This document shows positions 34,179-44,223 of a stretch of 64,000 nucleotides of DNA, one piece after another. The notes under the pieces were generated by a model that was not told the DNA's origin, made no database searches, and worked only from the letters and a program-made list of their open reading frames with translations. Numbering within the stretch: the first letter of the stretch is position 1; every line of letters starts with the position of its first letter. The position numbers and the translations under genes are program-made. Origin of the DNA: SMYC01 sp963578475 (GTDB lineage: Bacteria; Acidobacteriota; Vicinamibacteria; Marinacidobacterales; SMYC01); contig CAUZCL010000001.1 of assembly GCA_963578475.1 (NCBI GenBank), positions 186,001 to 250,000 of the forward strand, written 5' to 3'.

Positions 34179-36444
34179 GTGCCTTCACGATTCCGCCAAA
34201 ATCTGATGATAGCGCATTCGATACGTCGCAGACTCTTTGCATGGGCCATGCCCGGCCTAATGGTCGTGACCGGGTGCGCCGTCATGGTCGTAGCGTTGGC
34301 GAGCAGCGCGATCTCCCGTCATGCCGATGCGCAGTGGACGGGCCAAGTCCAGCGTGCGCAGGAGCGTCTCGATGAACGGCGTACGATGCTCAGCGTTTGG
34401 CTCGTCAACTGGGCCCTATGGGACGAGCTCGTGGATTACGTCGAGCATCCCGACCTCGGTTGGGCACAGGGCAACCTCGATGGGCTCGTAAAAAACACTG
34501 TGTTCGATGTCCTCGTGGTCGTCGACACAAACGGTTATGTCGTGTACTCGGACTCGCCGACCGTCGCTTTCGAGCCCGGCAAGAACGTTCGGGATTTGGC
34601 GCCCGTGAGAATGGGTTTCGAGCGTCCCGGCACGGACGTGCTCTGGCGCATCGGCGGAAACGCCCTCTGGCTTAGGGCAGGCACCATCGAGAGTAAGGGA
34701 GGTTTCGAACCGACCGGCCACGGCGCGGTGATCCTTGGATGGCAGATCACGGATGCCTTCCTGAAGGACGTGTCGGCCGCGGTCGGGGGCAAGGTCGAGC
34801 TCGTTTTCGAGGAGACGGATCCGGCGGCCGAGCCGCAGCCGCAAACACGCACCGCCACCATCGCGCGCCTCACGAACTTCGAGGGAGACCAGATCGCAAG
34901 TTTTTGACTGACCCAAGACAGCGATATCAGTGATACTTCGAACCGCGCTTTCCTGGCGCTCTCCATCTTTTTCTTGCTCGCGATAGCGGTAGGGCTGATT
35001 CTCATCGGTGTCGCCGCCGATCGCGCAGTCGTTCGGCCGCTCGTACAGTTGCGTCAAGCGGTCGTTGATCTGCGTGAGAGAGGCGAGCTCACGAGCTCAC
35101 GACCTCACTGCCGCTCGAGCGTCGAGACGAGCTCGGCGAGCTCGCGGTCGAGGTGGCTTCCTTTGCGGCGGACTTGCGTGAGGCCAAAAACCGCCGACGT
35201 GAGCACCAGATCGCAAGAGAGAAGGCGTAGGTCGCGCTTCGTGAGAACGAAGAACACTTGCGACAGTCCCAGCGAATGGAGGCGTTGGGCAGCTCGCCGG
35301 CGGTATCGTCCACGACTTCAACAATCTCCTGACCACCATCCTCGGCTATTGCGAGCTCTTGTTGGCGCGGAAAGGAACAGCGCGAGCGGAACGCCAGATC
35401 GAGCAAATCGCCAAAGCTGGTCGGCGCGCCGCCTCGCTCACGCGTCAGCTCCTCGCGTTCAGCCGCAAGCAAGTGCTGCAACCGAGGGTCATCGGCCTGA
35501 ACGCGATTATCACCGAAATGAGAGGCATGCTCGAACGCCTCATTTCGGAGGATGTCACGCTCGTCATCGATCTCGCCTCGGACCTGAAGCCCGTCAAGGC
35601 CGACGTGGGGCAGATCGAACAGGTCATCATGAACCTGGTCGTCAATGCGCGCGATGCGATGCCAAACGGTGCTCGGCTGAAGATCGCAACACGCAGCGTC
35701 GATGTCGACGGAGAGGACGCGTCACCGACCAGTCTGCAGACTTCGGCAGAGATCGCAGTGAGTGATACCGGCGACGGCATGGATGCCGAAACCCTGCAGA
35801 AAATCTTCGCCCCGTTCTTCACGCCGAAAGCACCGGGAGCAGGGACGGGGTTGGGCCTTTCGACGGTATACGGGATCGTGACTCAGAGCGGCGGTGAAAT
35901 CGTTGCGTCGAGTCAACCGCTCGCAGGCTCGACGTTTCGCGTGCGCTTGCCGCACGTGGAAAGCACATTCACGGAGCTCCCGGAGGAGGAGGCGGCGGTT
36001 ACGACGCCGATGGTCGACGGGCGAGAGACGATCTTGCTCGTGGAAGACGACGACGGGGTGCGAGAGCTAACCCGAACGATCCTGGAATCCGCGGGTTATC
36101 AGGTGCTCGAAGCGAACCGCCCGGCGACGGCGCTCGAGATCGCCGAGACGCACAGGATCGATCTTCTCGTCACAGACGTCGTTATGCCCGGCGGGAGCGG
36201 CCCCAAGCTCATGGAGCGCATGAGCCTCTTGCATCAGTCTTTGAGGGTCCTGTTCATCTCGGGCTACATCAACGATGCTTTCTCGCACGACAAGATGCCC
36301 GTAGATCGTACACGCCTGTTGGAGAAGCCATTTACTGGAACCCGCTTGTTGCAATTCGTGCGCGCCATTCTCGATGGAGCGGAACCGGACGACGTGAGCC
36401 AAAAACTCGAGACACGCACAGACGCGGCGCCTACGACACTCTAA
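34179..36444 (+). pseudogene. Hybrid histidine kinase (CHASE4-HAMP-HisKA-HATPase-REC) pseudogene
   Basis: Order of parts: N-terminal TM, CHASE4-like sensor (VNWALWDELVDYV, VDTNGYVVYSD), a second TM and HAMP (AVVRPLVQLRQAVVDL), H-box GQLAGGIVHDFNNLLT, ATPase N/G boxes (NLVVNARDAMPNG, GTGLGLSTVYG) and a receiver (ILLVEDDDGVREL, phospho-Asp in LLVTDVVMPGG). Lesions: TGA at 34905-34907 between sensor and TM2; a frame change near 35090 at a GAGCTCAC duplication; TAG at 35228-35230; a frame change near 35290 just before the H-box. The start is GTG 34179 or ATG 34206. Confidence 0.85.
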
Positions 36445-36465
36445 ACCGGACCGCGTGAGCTCGGG

Positions 36466-38474
36466 TTAGGGGATGGCGTAAGCCAGATAGGCGTCACCGG
36501 ATTGGGTCCCCATCTTCCCGCCGCCGGCGGCGATGACGACGTATTGCCGGCCGCCGACGGAATAGGTGGACGGTGTAGCGTAGACTCCAGCGGGAAGATT
36601 GACTTCCCAAAGAAGCTCGCCTGTCTGTTTATCGAAAGCGCGGAAGGCTTCGTCCTTGGTGGCCGCGATGAAAACGAGCCCGTCAGCGGTCACGACAGGG
36701 CCTCCGTAGTTCTCCGTACCGGTCGCCCCGCCTAGTGGAACTTGCCAACGAATCTCACCACGCCTGAGGTCGATGGCGCTCAATGTGCCCCACGGCGGCT
36801 GTACTGCGGGATTGCCGTCTTCGTCGACGAAGCGGTGATAGCCCGAGCTTCGGAACTTCACCTGCGAGTAGCTCACCTGACCGGGAAACGGATCGTCTCG
36901 CGCGAAGAGATAGGCGACGAGGGATTCGATCTCGTAGGCTTCGAGATGAGCGAAAGCGGGCATCACGCCTCTTCCATCCTGAATAACGTCGCGCGCGTAG
37001 CTCTCGTCGTCGAGATCCTCGAGCGACGGATAGATGCCGAGCGGACCCCCTTCGCGCTCCACGCTGTGACAGTAAAGGCAGTGGGTGGCGTAGGCGAGGC
37101 GTCCCGAATGGGTTTCTCCGTCGGCCACGTCGATCATTGTAAGAACCCAGGGCATTTCGCTCGCATTGACGTAGAGCGTCTCCGTCTCGGCATCGAACGC
37201 CGCCCCGCCCCACTCCCCGCCGCCATCATAGCCGGGAAAGATCACCGTCCCTTCGCGGCTAGGCGGCGTGAACGAAACGGTCGGTCGCAATCGCTCGAAG
37301 CGCTCGCGCGCAAATTCCCGAAGGTTGTTTACCGTCAACCGCTGGCGCGCGAAGGGCGGCAGCCTCGTCGGCAGCGGTTGCGTCGGCCACACTTCCTCGC
37401 CTTCGAGGTCCGATGCTTCGACAGGCTGCTCTTCGATGGGGAAGAGAGGCTCGCCGGTCTCACGGTCGAAGACGAAGACATGACCGGATTTCGTGATTTG
37501 CGCGACAGCGTCGACACCGCCCACGCGGATCAGGTTGGGCGGTGCGGGAAGGTCGCGGTCCCAGGCGTCGTGATGGACGAATTGATAATGCCAGATCCGC
37601 TCACCAGTGCGAGCATTTAGCGCAAGGAGCGTGTTAGCAAAGAGGTTTTGGCCCAGACGGTCACCGCCGTAGAAATCGTAGGCGGCGGAGCCGGTCGGAA
37701 CGTAAACGATAGCGCGCTCCGGGTCGAGGCTCAGGCCCGCCCACGAATTGGCGCCACCCGAGCGCTGCCACGCATCCTCAGGCCAAGTGTCATATCCGAG
37801 CTCTCCCGGATGGGGGATCGTGTGAAAACTCCACACGAGCTCGCCGGTCCGGACATCGAATGCTCGGATGTCGCCGGGAACAGCCGGTAAGGCTTCCGCC
37901 GCACGGTGGCCGAGAATGAGAAGGTCTTCGAAGATGATGCCGGGCGTGTTCGACGTCAGGAATAGGTCCTGCGCGTGTTCCGGGAGGCCGACATGGAGGT
38001 CGATGGAAAAAATCTCCTGACCGTCCTCCTCGAGACGGCGTAAAGCTGGTCCCCGGCGGTATAGAGGATGCGCTCGTCCCAAAGCGTCACCCCGCGGTTC
38101 ACACCCGCGCCGAACAGGCCGTACTCGCCACCAAACGGGTCAAAGCGCCACCTCTCCTCGCCCGTAGCCACGTCGAGCGCGAAAAGGGCGAGACCTGGCG
38201 ACGTCCCGTAGAGAACTCCGTCGACAATGATGGGATTGCATTGAATTTGGCTGCGGTTTTCGGGGTCGGTGCCACCGGAGTCGTAGCGCCAGGCAAGCTC
38301 GAGCGAGCCGACATTGCCGACGTGAATCTGGTCGAGCGCTGAGGACTGGCTCGAAGAGAGATCTCCGAGATAAGCAGGCCAGTCGACATTGGGCGGCGGC
38401 GCGCATCCGACGGCCACCACAGCCACAACCATCACGCCAACTTCCAGAGTGCCGAGCGCCGCACTGCGATTCAA
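36466..38474 (-). pseudogene. PQQ-dependent dehydrogenase with inserted cytochrome c, frameshifted
   Basis: Periplasmic quinoprotein of the alcohol/glucose dehydrogenase family. Signal/lipobox VVAVGCAPPP at about residue 18; propeller Trp-docking repeats (ALDVATGEERWRFDP, AFDVRTGELVWSFH, LNARTGERIWHYQF, AFDKQTGELLWEVN); a cytochrome c insert with CLYCH heme motif in the second half. The frame changes at about 38030-38040, between GDQLYAV and LEEDGQEIFSIDLHVG; the two parts are otherwise contiguous. The start is TTG overlapping the stop of the aldo/keto reductase. A single-base error in the sequence could explain the break. Confidence 0.8.
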
Positions 38475-39472
38475 AGCTCTCTCGGCCCCCGTTGTTTGTG
38501 GCCAAGAACGGGGTGCGGGCGGTAGGGTTTCTCGAGTCGCTCGATGAGCTCATCGCCGAGCTCGAGCTCGACAGCCTCGACGAGCTCTTCGAGCTGGGAG
38601 ATCTTGGTGCTGCCGATGATGGGAGCTGCCACGCCCGGAACGGAAAGCGCCCAAGCGAGGGCGACTTGAGCGGGCTTTTTCCCAAGCTCCTTGGCCACGT
38701 CGACCACGGTGTCGACGACGTCGAAATCCTCGTCACGATAATACATGTCCTCTGCAAAAGGGTCGTCTTTACCGCGCGCGGTGTTTCCCTTTCCCTCACG
38801 CCGCCGGTTGCCGGCGAGAAAGCCTCGGGCAAGCGGGCTCCATGGGATCAGGCCTACGCCTTGCTCGAGGCATAGCGGAATCATCTCGCGCTCCTCTTCG
38901 CGGTAGACGAGATTCAAGTGGTTCTGCATGGTGGCAAAGCGGTGGTAGCCATTGACGTCAGCGAGGAAGAGCATCGTTGCGAACTCCCATGCCGCCATGC
39001 TGCTCGCACCCAAATAGCGCACTTTGCCGGCGCGAACGAGCGAGTCGAGCGCCTCGAGAATCTCTTCCATCGGAGTGCGATGGTCGAGGCGGTGGATCTG
39101 ATAGAGGTCGATGTAGTCGTGGCCGAGCCGCTGCAAAGAATCGTCGCAGGCAGCGAGGATGTGCTTGCGGGAAAGACCGCTGCGATTAGGACCTTTGGCA
39201 AGCGGGAAGAAGCACTTCGTGGCGAGAACATAGTCCTCGCGGTGCGCGAGCTCTTTTAGGAGCTTGCCCGTCACTTCTTCGCTGACGCCTTTCGAGTACA
39301 TATCCGCAGTGTCGAAGAAGTTGAAGCCGAGCTCGAGCGCGCGCTTGAAGTGCGTGCGCGCCTCGTCTTCACCGAGGATCCATGGTCTCCAATTCGGGTC
39401 GCCGTAGGTCATGCAGCCAAGACAGAGTCGAGAGACCTCGAGTCCCGTCGCCCCCAGTCGCGTGGTTTTCAT
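38471..39472 (-). CDS. Aldo/keto reductase
   Basis: A 333-residue NADPH-dependent (beta/alpha)8-barrel reductase. Starts KTTRLGATGLEVSRLCLGCM, catalytic Asp/Tyr in NFFDTADMYSKGVSEE (about 51-66), Lys in VLATKCF and His in YQIHRLD (about 124-130), NADP-binding segment IIGSTKISQLEE (about 289-300). The similar YajO/Tas type is likely. The ATG overlaps the NhaC-like stop (ATGA), and its own stop overlaps the PQQ dehydrogenase start. A longer open frame up to 40063 is shadow of the antiporter gene. Confidence 0.92.
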   Translation of the reverse strand: MKTTRLGATGLEVSRLCLGCMTYGDPNWRPWILGEDEARTHFKRALELGFNFFDTADMYSKGVSEEVTGKLLKELAHREDYVLATKCFFPLAKGPNRSGLSRKHILAACDDSLQRLGHDYIDLYQIHRLDHRTPMEEILEALDSLVRAGKVRYLGASSMAAWEFATMLFLADVNGYHRFATMQNHLNLVYREEEREMIPLCLEQGVGLIPWSPLARGFLAGNRRREGKGNTARGKDDPFAEDMYYRDEDFDVVDTVVDVAKELGKKPAQVALAWALSVPGVAAPIIGSTKISQLEELVEAVELELGDELIERLEKPYRPHPVLGHKQRGPREL

Positions 39473-41385
39473 GCGGCCTCTCCTTGTCGCCGCGGTGTCC
39501 CGACCGGCTTGCCATAGAAGAACAAGACCGCCAACAAAATACCACTTCCGAGGACGAGCGAGATCCAAGGGGAGAGACCATAAGCGGTAGGTATATCGCC
39601 GACGAGCATCCCGACGACCGCGACGAGGAGCGCGTAGGGGAGCTGCGTCCGCACGTGGTCGATGTGGTCCGCGGCAGAGGCCATCGAGCTCAGGATCGTC
39701 GTGTCCGAGATGGGCGAGCAGTGGTCGCCAAAAACAGCCCCCGCGAGCACGGAGCTGATAACCCCGACGAGGAGGGTGTCGACGCGCTCGGGAGCGAGCC
39801 CCGCGTTTCGGCTCAAGGCGTCGGCGAGGGGGATGACGAGCGGCATCATAATCGCCATCGTGGCCCAGCTCGATCCGGTCGCGAAGGCCATCGCCGCGGC
39901 GATGACGAAAGTCAAGACCGGAAGCCACGCGGGATGGAGAGCACCTTCCAGAACTTGCACGAGGTAGCTGGCGGCCTGAAGCTCGGTCGTCGCGGCACCG
40001 ATACACCACGCGAGGACGAGAATGACGACGGCCATCATCATAGACTTCATACCTTGGATCCATGCGGCAAAGGCCTGGCTCAAGGTGAGCACGCGTCGTC
40101 CCACCGCAAGAACGATCGCGACGGTACAGCCAGCGAGCGAGGCCCAGAGAAGGGCGACGTAGGAATCGGACGCTCCGGCGATGTCCTTCAGACTCGCGCT
40201 AGAGGCATCATCGAGCGCCCAAACGCCCGTGATGTAAATACCGGATAGGGCAACGACAAGGATAGAGACGATGGGCGCAAGACCGTTCAGCGAGCTCGAC
40301 GGACGCTTGGCGTCCTCTTCGTCATCGAAGGTCTCGGTCGCGGGCTCAGCCCCATCGCGCTGCACTTTACCTTCGTGACGAGCTCGTTTCTCGGCCTTGA
40401 GCATGGGGCCGAAGTCACGATCGGTCGCGGAAATCATGAAGGCGAAAATGAGCGCAAGAAGGGGATAGAAACGGTAGGGGATCGTCCGAATGAACATGCT
40501 GAACGCGTCTTCGGACGAGCCGATGAGCTCGAGCCCAGGCGCGATGAGACCGATCTCGTAGCCGATCCAGGTCGAGACGATGGCGGTGCTGGCGACAGAG
40601 GCAGCGCCCGTATCGACGAGAAAGGAGAGTTTCTCGCGCGAGATGCGAAGCTTGTCGGTAATGGGCCGCATCAAGTTGCCGCGGACGAGTACGTTGGCAT
40701 AGTCGTCGAAGAACATGACAAGCGCCATTACCATCACGGAGAGCTGGCCTCCTTTGGCGCCTTTTGCGAAACGTGTAACCAAATCGGCGATGCCTCGCGC
40801 TCCGCCGTTTTTCGTGATGACACCGACCATTCCGCCGAACAGAAGGCTAAAGACGAGAATTTGAGCCTGGCTCGTCGTGGTAACGGCGTTGATGACAAAT
40901 TTCGTGAGGACGTCGAGAAACCCAGCGACGATGTTGTAGTCGTGGATAAAAACGGCGGCGAGCCAGATGCCCGCGATCAGCGAAACGATCACTTGACGGA
41001 AGATCAAGGCGAAAGCGATGGCGATGAGCGGCGGCAGGAGGCTGAGAAAAGCTGGGATCGCTCGGAGCTCGACTTCGGCGGAGAGCGTGCCGTCCTGCAC
41101 GCGGACGGTGTGACGACCGGTTGTGCCGACAACAGCACGTGCGATCGAAAGACCATCGAAGCTCCCCTCGGATAAACCGGTCACGGAGAGTTGTCGGTCA
41201 TAGCGTGAAACGACGCCCCCTTCCGGAGTGACGGGCTGGACCGCGATCGTGAACGGCACGCCGGCCAGAACGACGCCCGGAACCTCGATGCGAAGCTCGC
41301 TCTGCGCGGAGAGAAGCGCTGGCAGGACTGAGAATATCAATGTGAGCGTCAGCGTGCGTGTGAGAATGAGGAAGGTTCGCTTCAT
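39469..41385 (-). CDS. NhaC-family Na+/H+ antiporter with N-terminal extracytoplasmic domain
   Basis: 638 residues. A cleavable-type signal (FLILTRTLTLTLIFSVLPALLSAQ) is followed by an about 85-residue beta-rich Ig-like segment (to about 115), then the transporter: SLLPPLIAIAFALIFRQV, FGGMVGVITKNGGARG, FFDDYANVLVRGN (about 230-242), DTGAASVASTAIVSTWIGYE and FGDHCSPISDTT (about 555-566). The FDDYAN and GDHCSPISDTT motifs mark the NhaC superfamily; some members exchange amino acids or malate/lactate. The ATG at 41385 overlaps the NAT stop. Confidence 0.85.
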   Translation of the reverse strand: MKRTFLILTRTLTLTLIFSVLPALLSAQSELRIEVPGVVLAGVPFTIAVQPVTPEGGVVSRYDRQLSVTGLSEGSFDGLSIARAVVGTTGRHTVRVQDGTLSAEVELRAIPAFLSLLPPLIAIAFALIFRQVIVSLIAGIWLAAVFIHDYNIVAGFLDVLTKFVINAVTTTSQAQILVFSLLFGGMVGVITKNGGARGIADLVTRFAKGAKGGQLSVMVMALVMFFDDYANVLVRGNLMRPITDKLRISREKLSFLVDTGAASVASTAIVSTWIGYEIGLIAPGLELIGSSEDAFSMFIRTIPYRFYPLLALIFAFMISATDRDFGPMLKAEKRARHEGKVQRDGAEPATETFDDEEDAKRPSSSLNGLAPIVSILVVALSGIYITGVWALDDASSASLKDIAGASDSYVALLWASLAGCTVAIVLAVGRRVLTLSQAFAAWIQGMKSMMMAVVILVLAWCIGAATTELQAASYLVQVLEGALHPAWLPVLTFVIAAAMAFATGSSWATMAIMMPLVIPLADALSRNAGLAPERVDTLLVGVISSVLAGAVFGDHCSPISDTTILSSMASAADHIDHVRTQLPYALLVAVVGMLVGDIPTAYGLSPWISLVLGSGILLAVLFFYGKPVGTPRRQGEAA

Positions 41386-42138
41386 GAAAGCGGCTCCTGC
41401 ACGATACCGAAGTGGCTCTCGAGGGTCGAACGCCACTCGGCTTCGTTGTTCACGGGTGTCTCGCTACGCTTGCCATTCTCACGGACGATGCATAGGTCGG
41501 GAGTCAAGGTCACGCGCCCGTTGGGAGTCGCGCGCGTCGTAACGACTTTTTGAGTAAAGGGGATTCGGGTGACGTCTGGTGGTGGTGGCAGCCGGCCTCG
41601 AAATCGGCAAGCCGGCGCGGCTCCAGGGTGAAACGGTATATCGCTTCGCCGTCTTTTTCCAAGTGCCAGGCATCTTCGTGCGGGGGCCGTCTCAGGCAGT
41701 AGCCTTCATCAGAGGGCCGGTCTGGAAGGAGAGGGAGAGGCTGAATGAAGGATTCGCCGAAGCCGACATCGGCCAGCCACGACCGACCGTCGATGTCGAC
41801 CCGGAGAGTCAAGTGGCCGAACGGTAAATCAAACCTTCCGCCAAGCCGCGCGACTTCTGCGCTCAAGAAGGTGACGTCGAAGCCGAGCTCCCGCAGAAGC
41901 CAGGCGAAAGCCGAGTTGAGCTCGTAGCAGAACCCGCCGCGACGGCGGCGAACGATTTTGTCGAGAATCGCGGGTTGGTCGAGAACGATGGCAACGCCGC
42001 GGTGGACATCGAGGTTCTCGAACGGCACGGAAACAGGTGTTGTTCCTGGAGATAGGTCAAAGTTTCGATGGAGCATACGGGGTCGACGGTACCCTTGGCA
42101 TCGATATTGATGCGCTCCAGGTAGTCTCGGACCTCCAC
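41382..42138 (-). pseudogene. Arylamine N-acetyltransferase, two frame changes
   Basis: N-terminal MEVRDYLERINIDAKGTVD, then after a frame change at about 42030 VPFENLDVHRG and the catalytic Cys in RRGGFCYELNSAFAWLL, His in FGHLTLRVDIDG and Asp in LADVGFGES. After a second change at about 41555 (between SPESP and FTQKVVTTRATPNGR) the ending LESHFGIVQEPLS reads to TGA, overlapping the NhaC-like start. All triad residues and the coupling survive, and both breaks lie beside homopolymers (TTT, CCCCTTT/AAAAA). A sequencing artefact is therefore as likely as decay. Confidence 0.8.
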
Positions 42139-42173
42139 GGGAGCGCGATTGTAACAGACGTGCGTTAGAATGC

Positions 42174-43184
42174 GTGTTCCGGAAGATGAAGCAATGGCTC
42201 GCGCTCTCTGACCGAGAGCTCATGACCGTTCGGCTCCAAGACCTCGAGCTGGATGTAGAAGGAGAGTGTCTGCTCGAGTGTCTGGCGGTGGTCCGCGGCG
42301 AGCTCGGGGCCCGAGGATTCGGCTTCGAGCCGCATGTGTGGCTTTCGGACGAGTGGTTTTGCCCGGATGGCGTGCCGGGCTTCGCGATTCCCTTCTATCT
42401 TGCCCACCAGCGGTTGCAAGCGCTCGAGCGAAGACAAATGGAGGAGGTCGAAGGTGGAACGCGGCGAAGCTTTCTGAGGCTCGTGCGACACGAGACGGGA
42501 CACGCCATCGACAATGCGTATCGCCTCCGAAGCCGGGAGCGTCGCGTCGAGCTCTTCGGGAGCTCGGAGATAGAATATCCGGACTCCTATGCGCCACATC
42601 CTTACAGCCGGAAATTCGTGCGATATCTCGAGCTCGGATATGCCCAGTGCCATCCGGACGACGACTTCGCGGAGACGTTTGCGGTTTGGCTCGACCCGGC
42701 TTCACGCTGGCGCCAGCGCTACGCCGGGTGGCCGGCTCTCGCGAAGCTTGTCTATATGGATGAGTTGATGGGAGAGCAGGTGAAGGCTCGGCCTAAAGTG
42801 GCGAACCGGCGAGAGCCGGACGCGCTCTCGACGCTTTCGGTCACGCTCGGCGAGCACTATCGCGAACGACGGAAGAAGCACAAGGTGAACTTTGCGCGCC
42901 GCTACGATCGAGACCTTTGCCGCGTGTTCGGGACGCGCGGAAGAGCGCCCGGAGCGGCGTTTCTTCATCGACATCGGACTTCGCTCCGGAGCGAGGTGGC
43001 TCAGGGTACAGGAACGCGTCGGTATATCGTCGACCGCGTGCTCGCGGATTGGATCGCCCGCGCCCGCGCCCTGAAGCTTCGGTTGTACCGGAGCGAGAAG
43101 AGAACACGCGCGGAGGTCGTCACGTTGTTGCGGCTGCATGTCGCTAGTTACATGCGTCAGGAGCACTACCGGATTACTGTATGA
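42174..43184 (+). CDS. Putative zinc-binding metallopeptidase
   Basis: 336 residues. Zinc motif VRHETGHAIDNAY (about 104-116, HExxH-like with Thr) and a downstream Glu in DDFAETFAVWLDP (about 162-174), the pattern of the putative zinc-binding metallopeptidases that accompany ATP-grasp genes. C-terminal part is basic. No signal peptide, so cytoplasmic. GTG 42174 or ATG 42186 as start; neither has a good SD. The stop overlaps the ATP-grasp start (ATGA), implying coupled synthesis. Confidence 0.7.
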   Translation: MFRKMKQWLALSDRELMTVRLQDLELDVEGECLLECLAVVRGELGARGFGFEPHVWLSDEWFCPDGVPGFAIPFYLAHQRLQALERRQMEEVEGGTRRSFLRLVRHETGHAIDNAYRLRSRERRVELFGSSEIEYPDSYAPHPYSRKFVRYLELGYAQCHPDDDFAETFAVWLDPASRWRQRYAGWPALAKLVYMDELMGEQVKARPKVANRREPDALSTLSVTLGEHYRERRKKHKVNFARRYDRDLCRVFGTRGRAPGAAFLHRHRTSLRSEVAQGTGTRRYIVDRVLADWIARARALKLRLYRSEKRTRAEVVTLLRLHVASYMRQEHYRITV

Positions 43185-44182
43185 AGAAGCTGCGTGTTCT
43201 GGCTCTCGTGCATCAAGAGCTGATGCCGCCGAGGGATTCGGGAAGATACAACACGAACGTCGAGTGGAAGATGGAATATGACGTCATCGAGACCCTCGAG
43301 CGCTTGGGACACGAGGTCGAGGTCGTAGGGCTTCATGCAAATCTCCGTGTGCTTACAGCCGCCATCGATCGGTTTCGGCCTCGCGTGCTTTTCAACTTGC
43401 TCGAGGATTTTAACGGCGTGGCGGTCAACGACCAGCACTTGGTCTCGCACCTCGAGCTGCTGGGGATTCCCTATACGGGATGCAACGCGCGCGGACTCTT
43501 GCTTGCGCGTGACAAAGCGATCTCCAAGAAGATCCTCGCGTATGAGGGCGTCGCTGTGCCGAGCTTTGCTGTGTTCCGGCGAGGGGAGAAGATTACCGCG
43601 ACGGAGCGCCTGCGCTTTCCCGCGATCGTTAAATCGCTGGTCTTCGATGGCTCGGTTGGTATCTCTCAAGCTTCTGTGGTGAAAACAGATTCCAAACTGC
43701 GCGATCGCGTGCGCTACGTCCATCAGGAAATTGGCACCGACGCGATTGCCGAGCACTACATCGATGGGCGGGAGTTCTATGTGGGCATTCTCGGCGCGAA
43801 GAGTCTGAGCAGTTTTCCTGTCTGGGAGCTTGCCTTCAAGAAACGGCCGCCGTCTACGCGATTGATCGCGACGGAGCGCGTGAAGTGGAGCGACAAGTAT
43901 CAGAAACGCCTCGGGGTACGAACCGCCAAGGCAAGACTCCCAATGGCCAAGGCGAAGGAGATTAGCGATCTCGCGGAGAGGATCTATCGTCTGCTAGAAC
44001 TGAGCGGGTACGGCCGGATTGATTTCCGCATGCGGGATGACGGGGTCGTGTACTTTCTCGAGGCGAACCCCAACCCTCAACTCGCCTATGGCGAGGACTT
44101 CGCGGAATCTGCGGAGAAAGGCGGGCTCTCCTACGAGGAGCTCATCTCTCAAATCGTGGAGACAGCGTTCGAGAAAGGCTGA
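43181..44182 (+). CDS. D-Ala-D-Ala-ligase-like ATP-grasp protein
   Basis: 333 residues with the DdlA/RimK ATP-grasp layout: N-terminal Rossmann-like LRVLALVHQEL, LFNLLEDF and GIPYTGCNARGLLLARDKAISK (about 96-117), ATP-binding Lys in FPAIVKSLVFDGSVGIS (about 147-163) and the metal site in YFLEANPNPQLAYGEDFAES (about 289-308; Asn in NPNPQL). Substrate unknown; it is not a true Ddl because the D-Ala signature differs. It is translationally coupled to the metallopeptidase. Confidence 0.8.
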   Translation: MKKLRVLALVHQELMPPRDSGRYNTNVEWKMEYDVIETLERLGHEVEVVGLHANLRVLTAAIDRFRPRVLFNLLEDFNGVAVNDQHLVSHLELLGIPYTGCNARGLLLARDKAISKKILAYEGVAVPSFAVFRRGEKITATERLRFPAIVKSLVFDGSVGISQASVVKTDSKLRDRVRYVHQEIGTDAIAEHYIDGREFYVGILGAKSLSSFPVWELAFKKRPPSTRLIATERVKWSDKYQKRLGVRTAKARLPMAKAKEISDLAERIYRLLELSGYGRIDFRMRDDGVVYFLEANPNPQLAYGEDFAESAEKGGLSYEELISQIVETAFEKG

Positions 44183-44223
44183 TGAAACTTCTGGACCGTT
44201 CGCCTGGTGAGGCGGGTGCGAGC

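Noticed and set aside
39473..40063. 530-residue extension of the aldo/keto reductase frame
   Set aside because: The extra 197 codons are arginine-rich antisense-type sequence inside the NhaC-like gene; the reductase starts at ATG 39472 with ATGA coupling.
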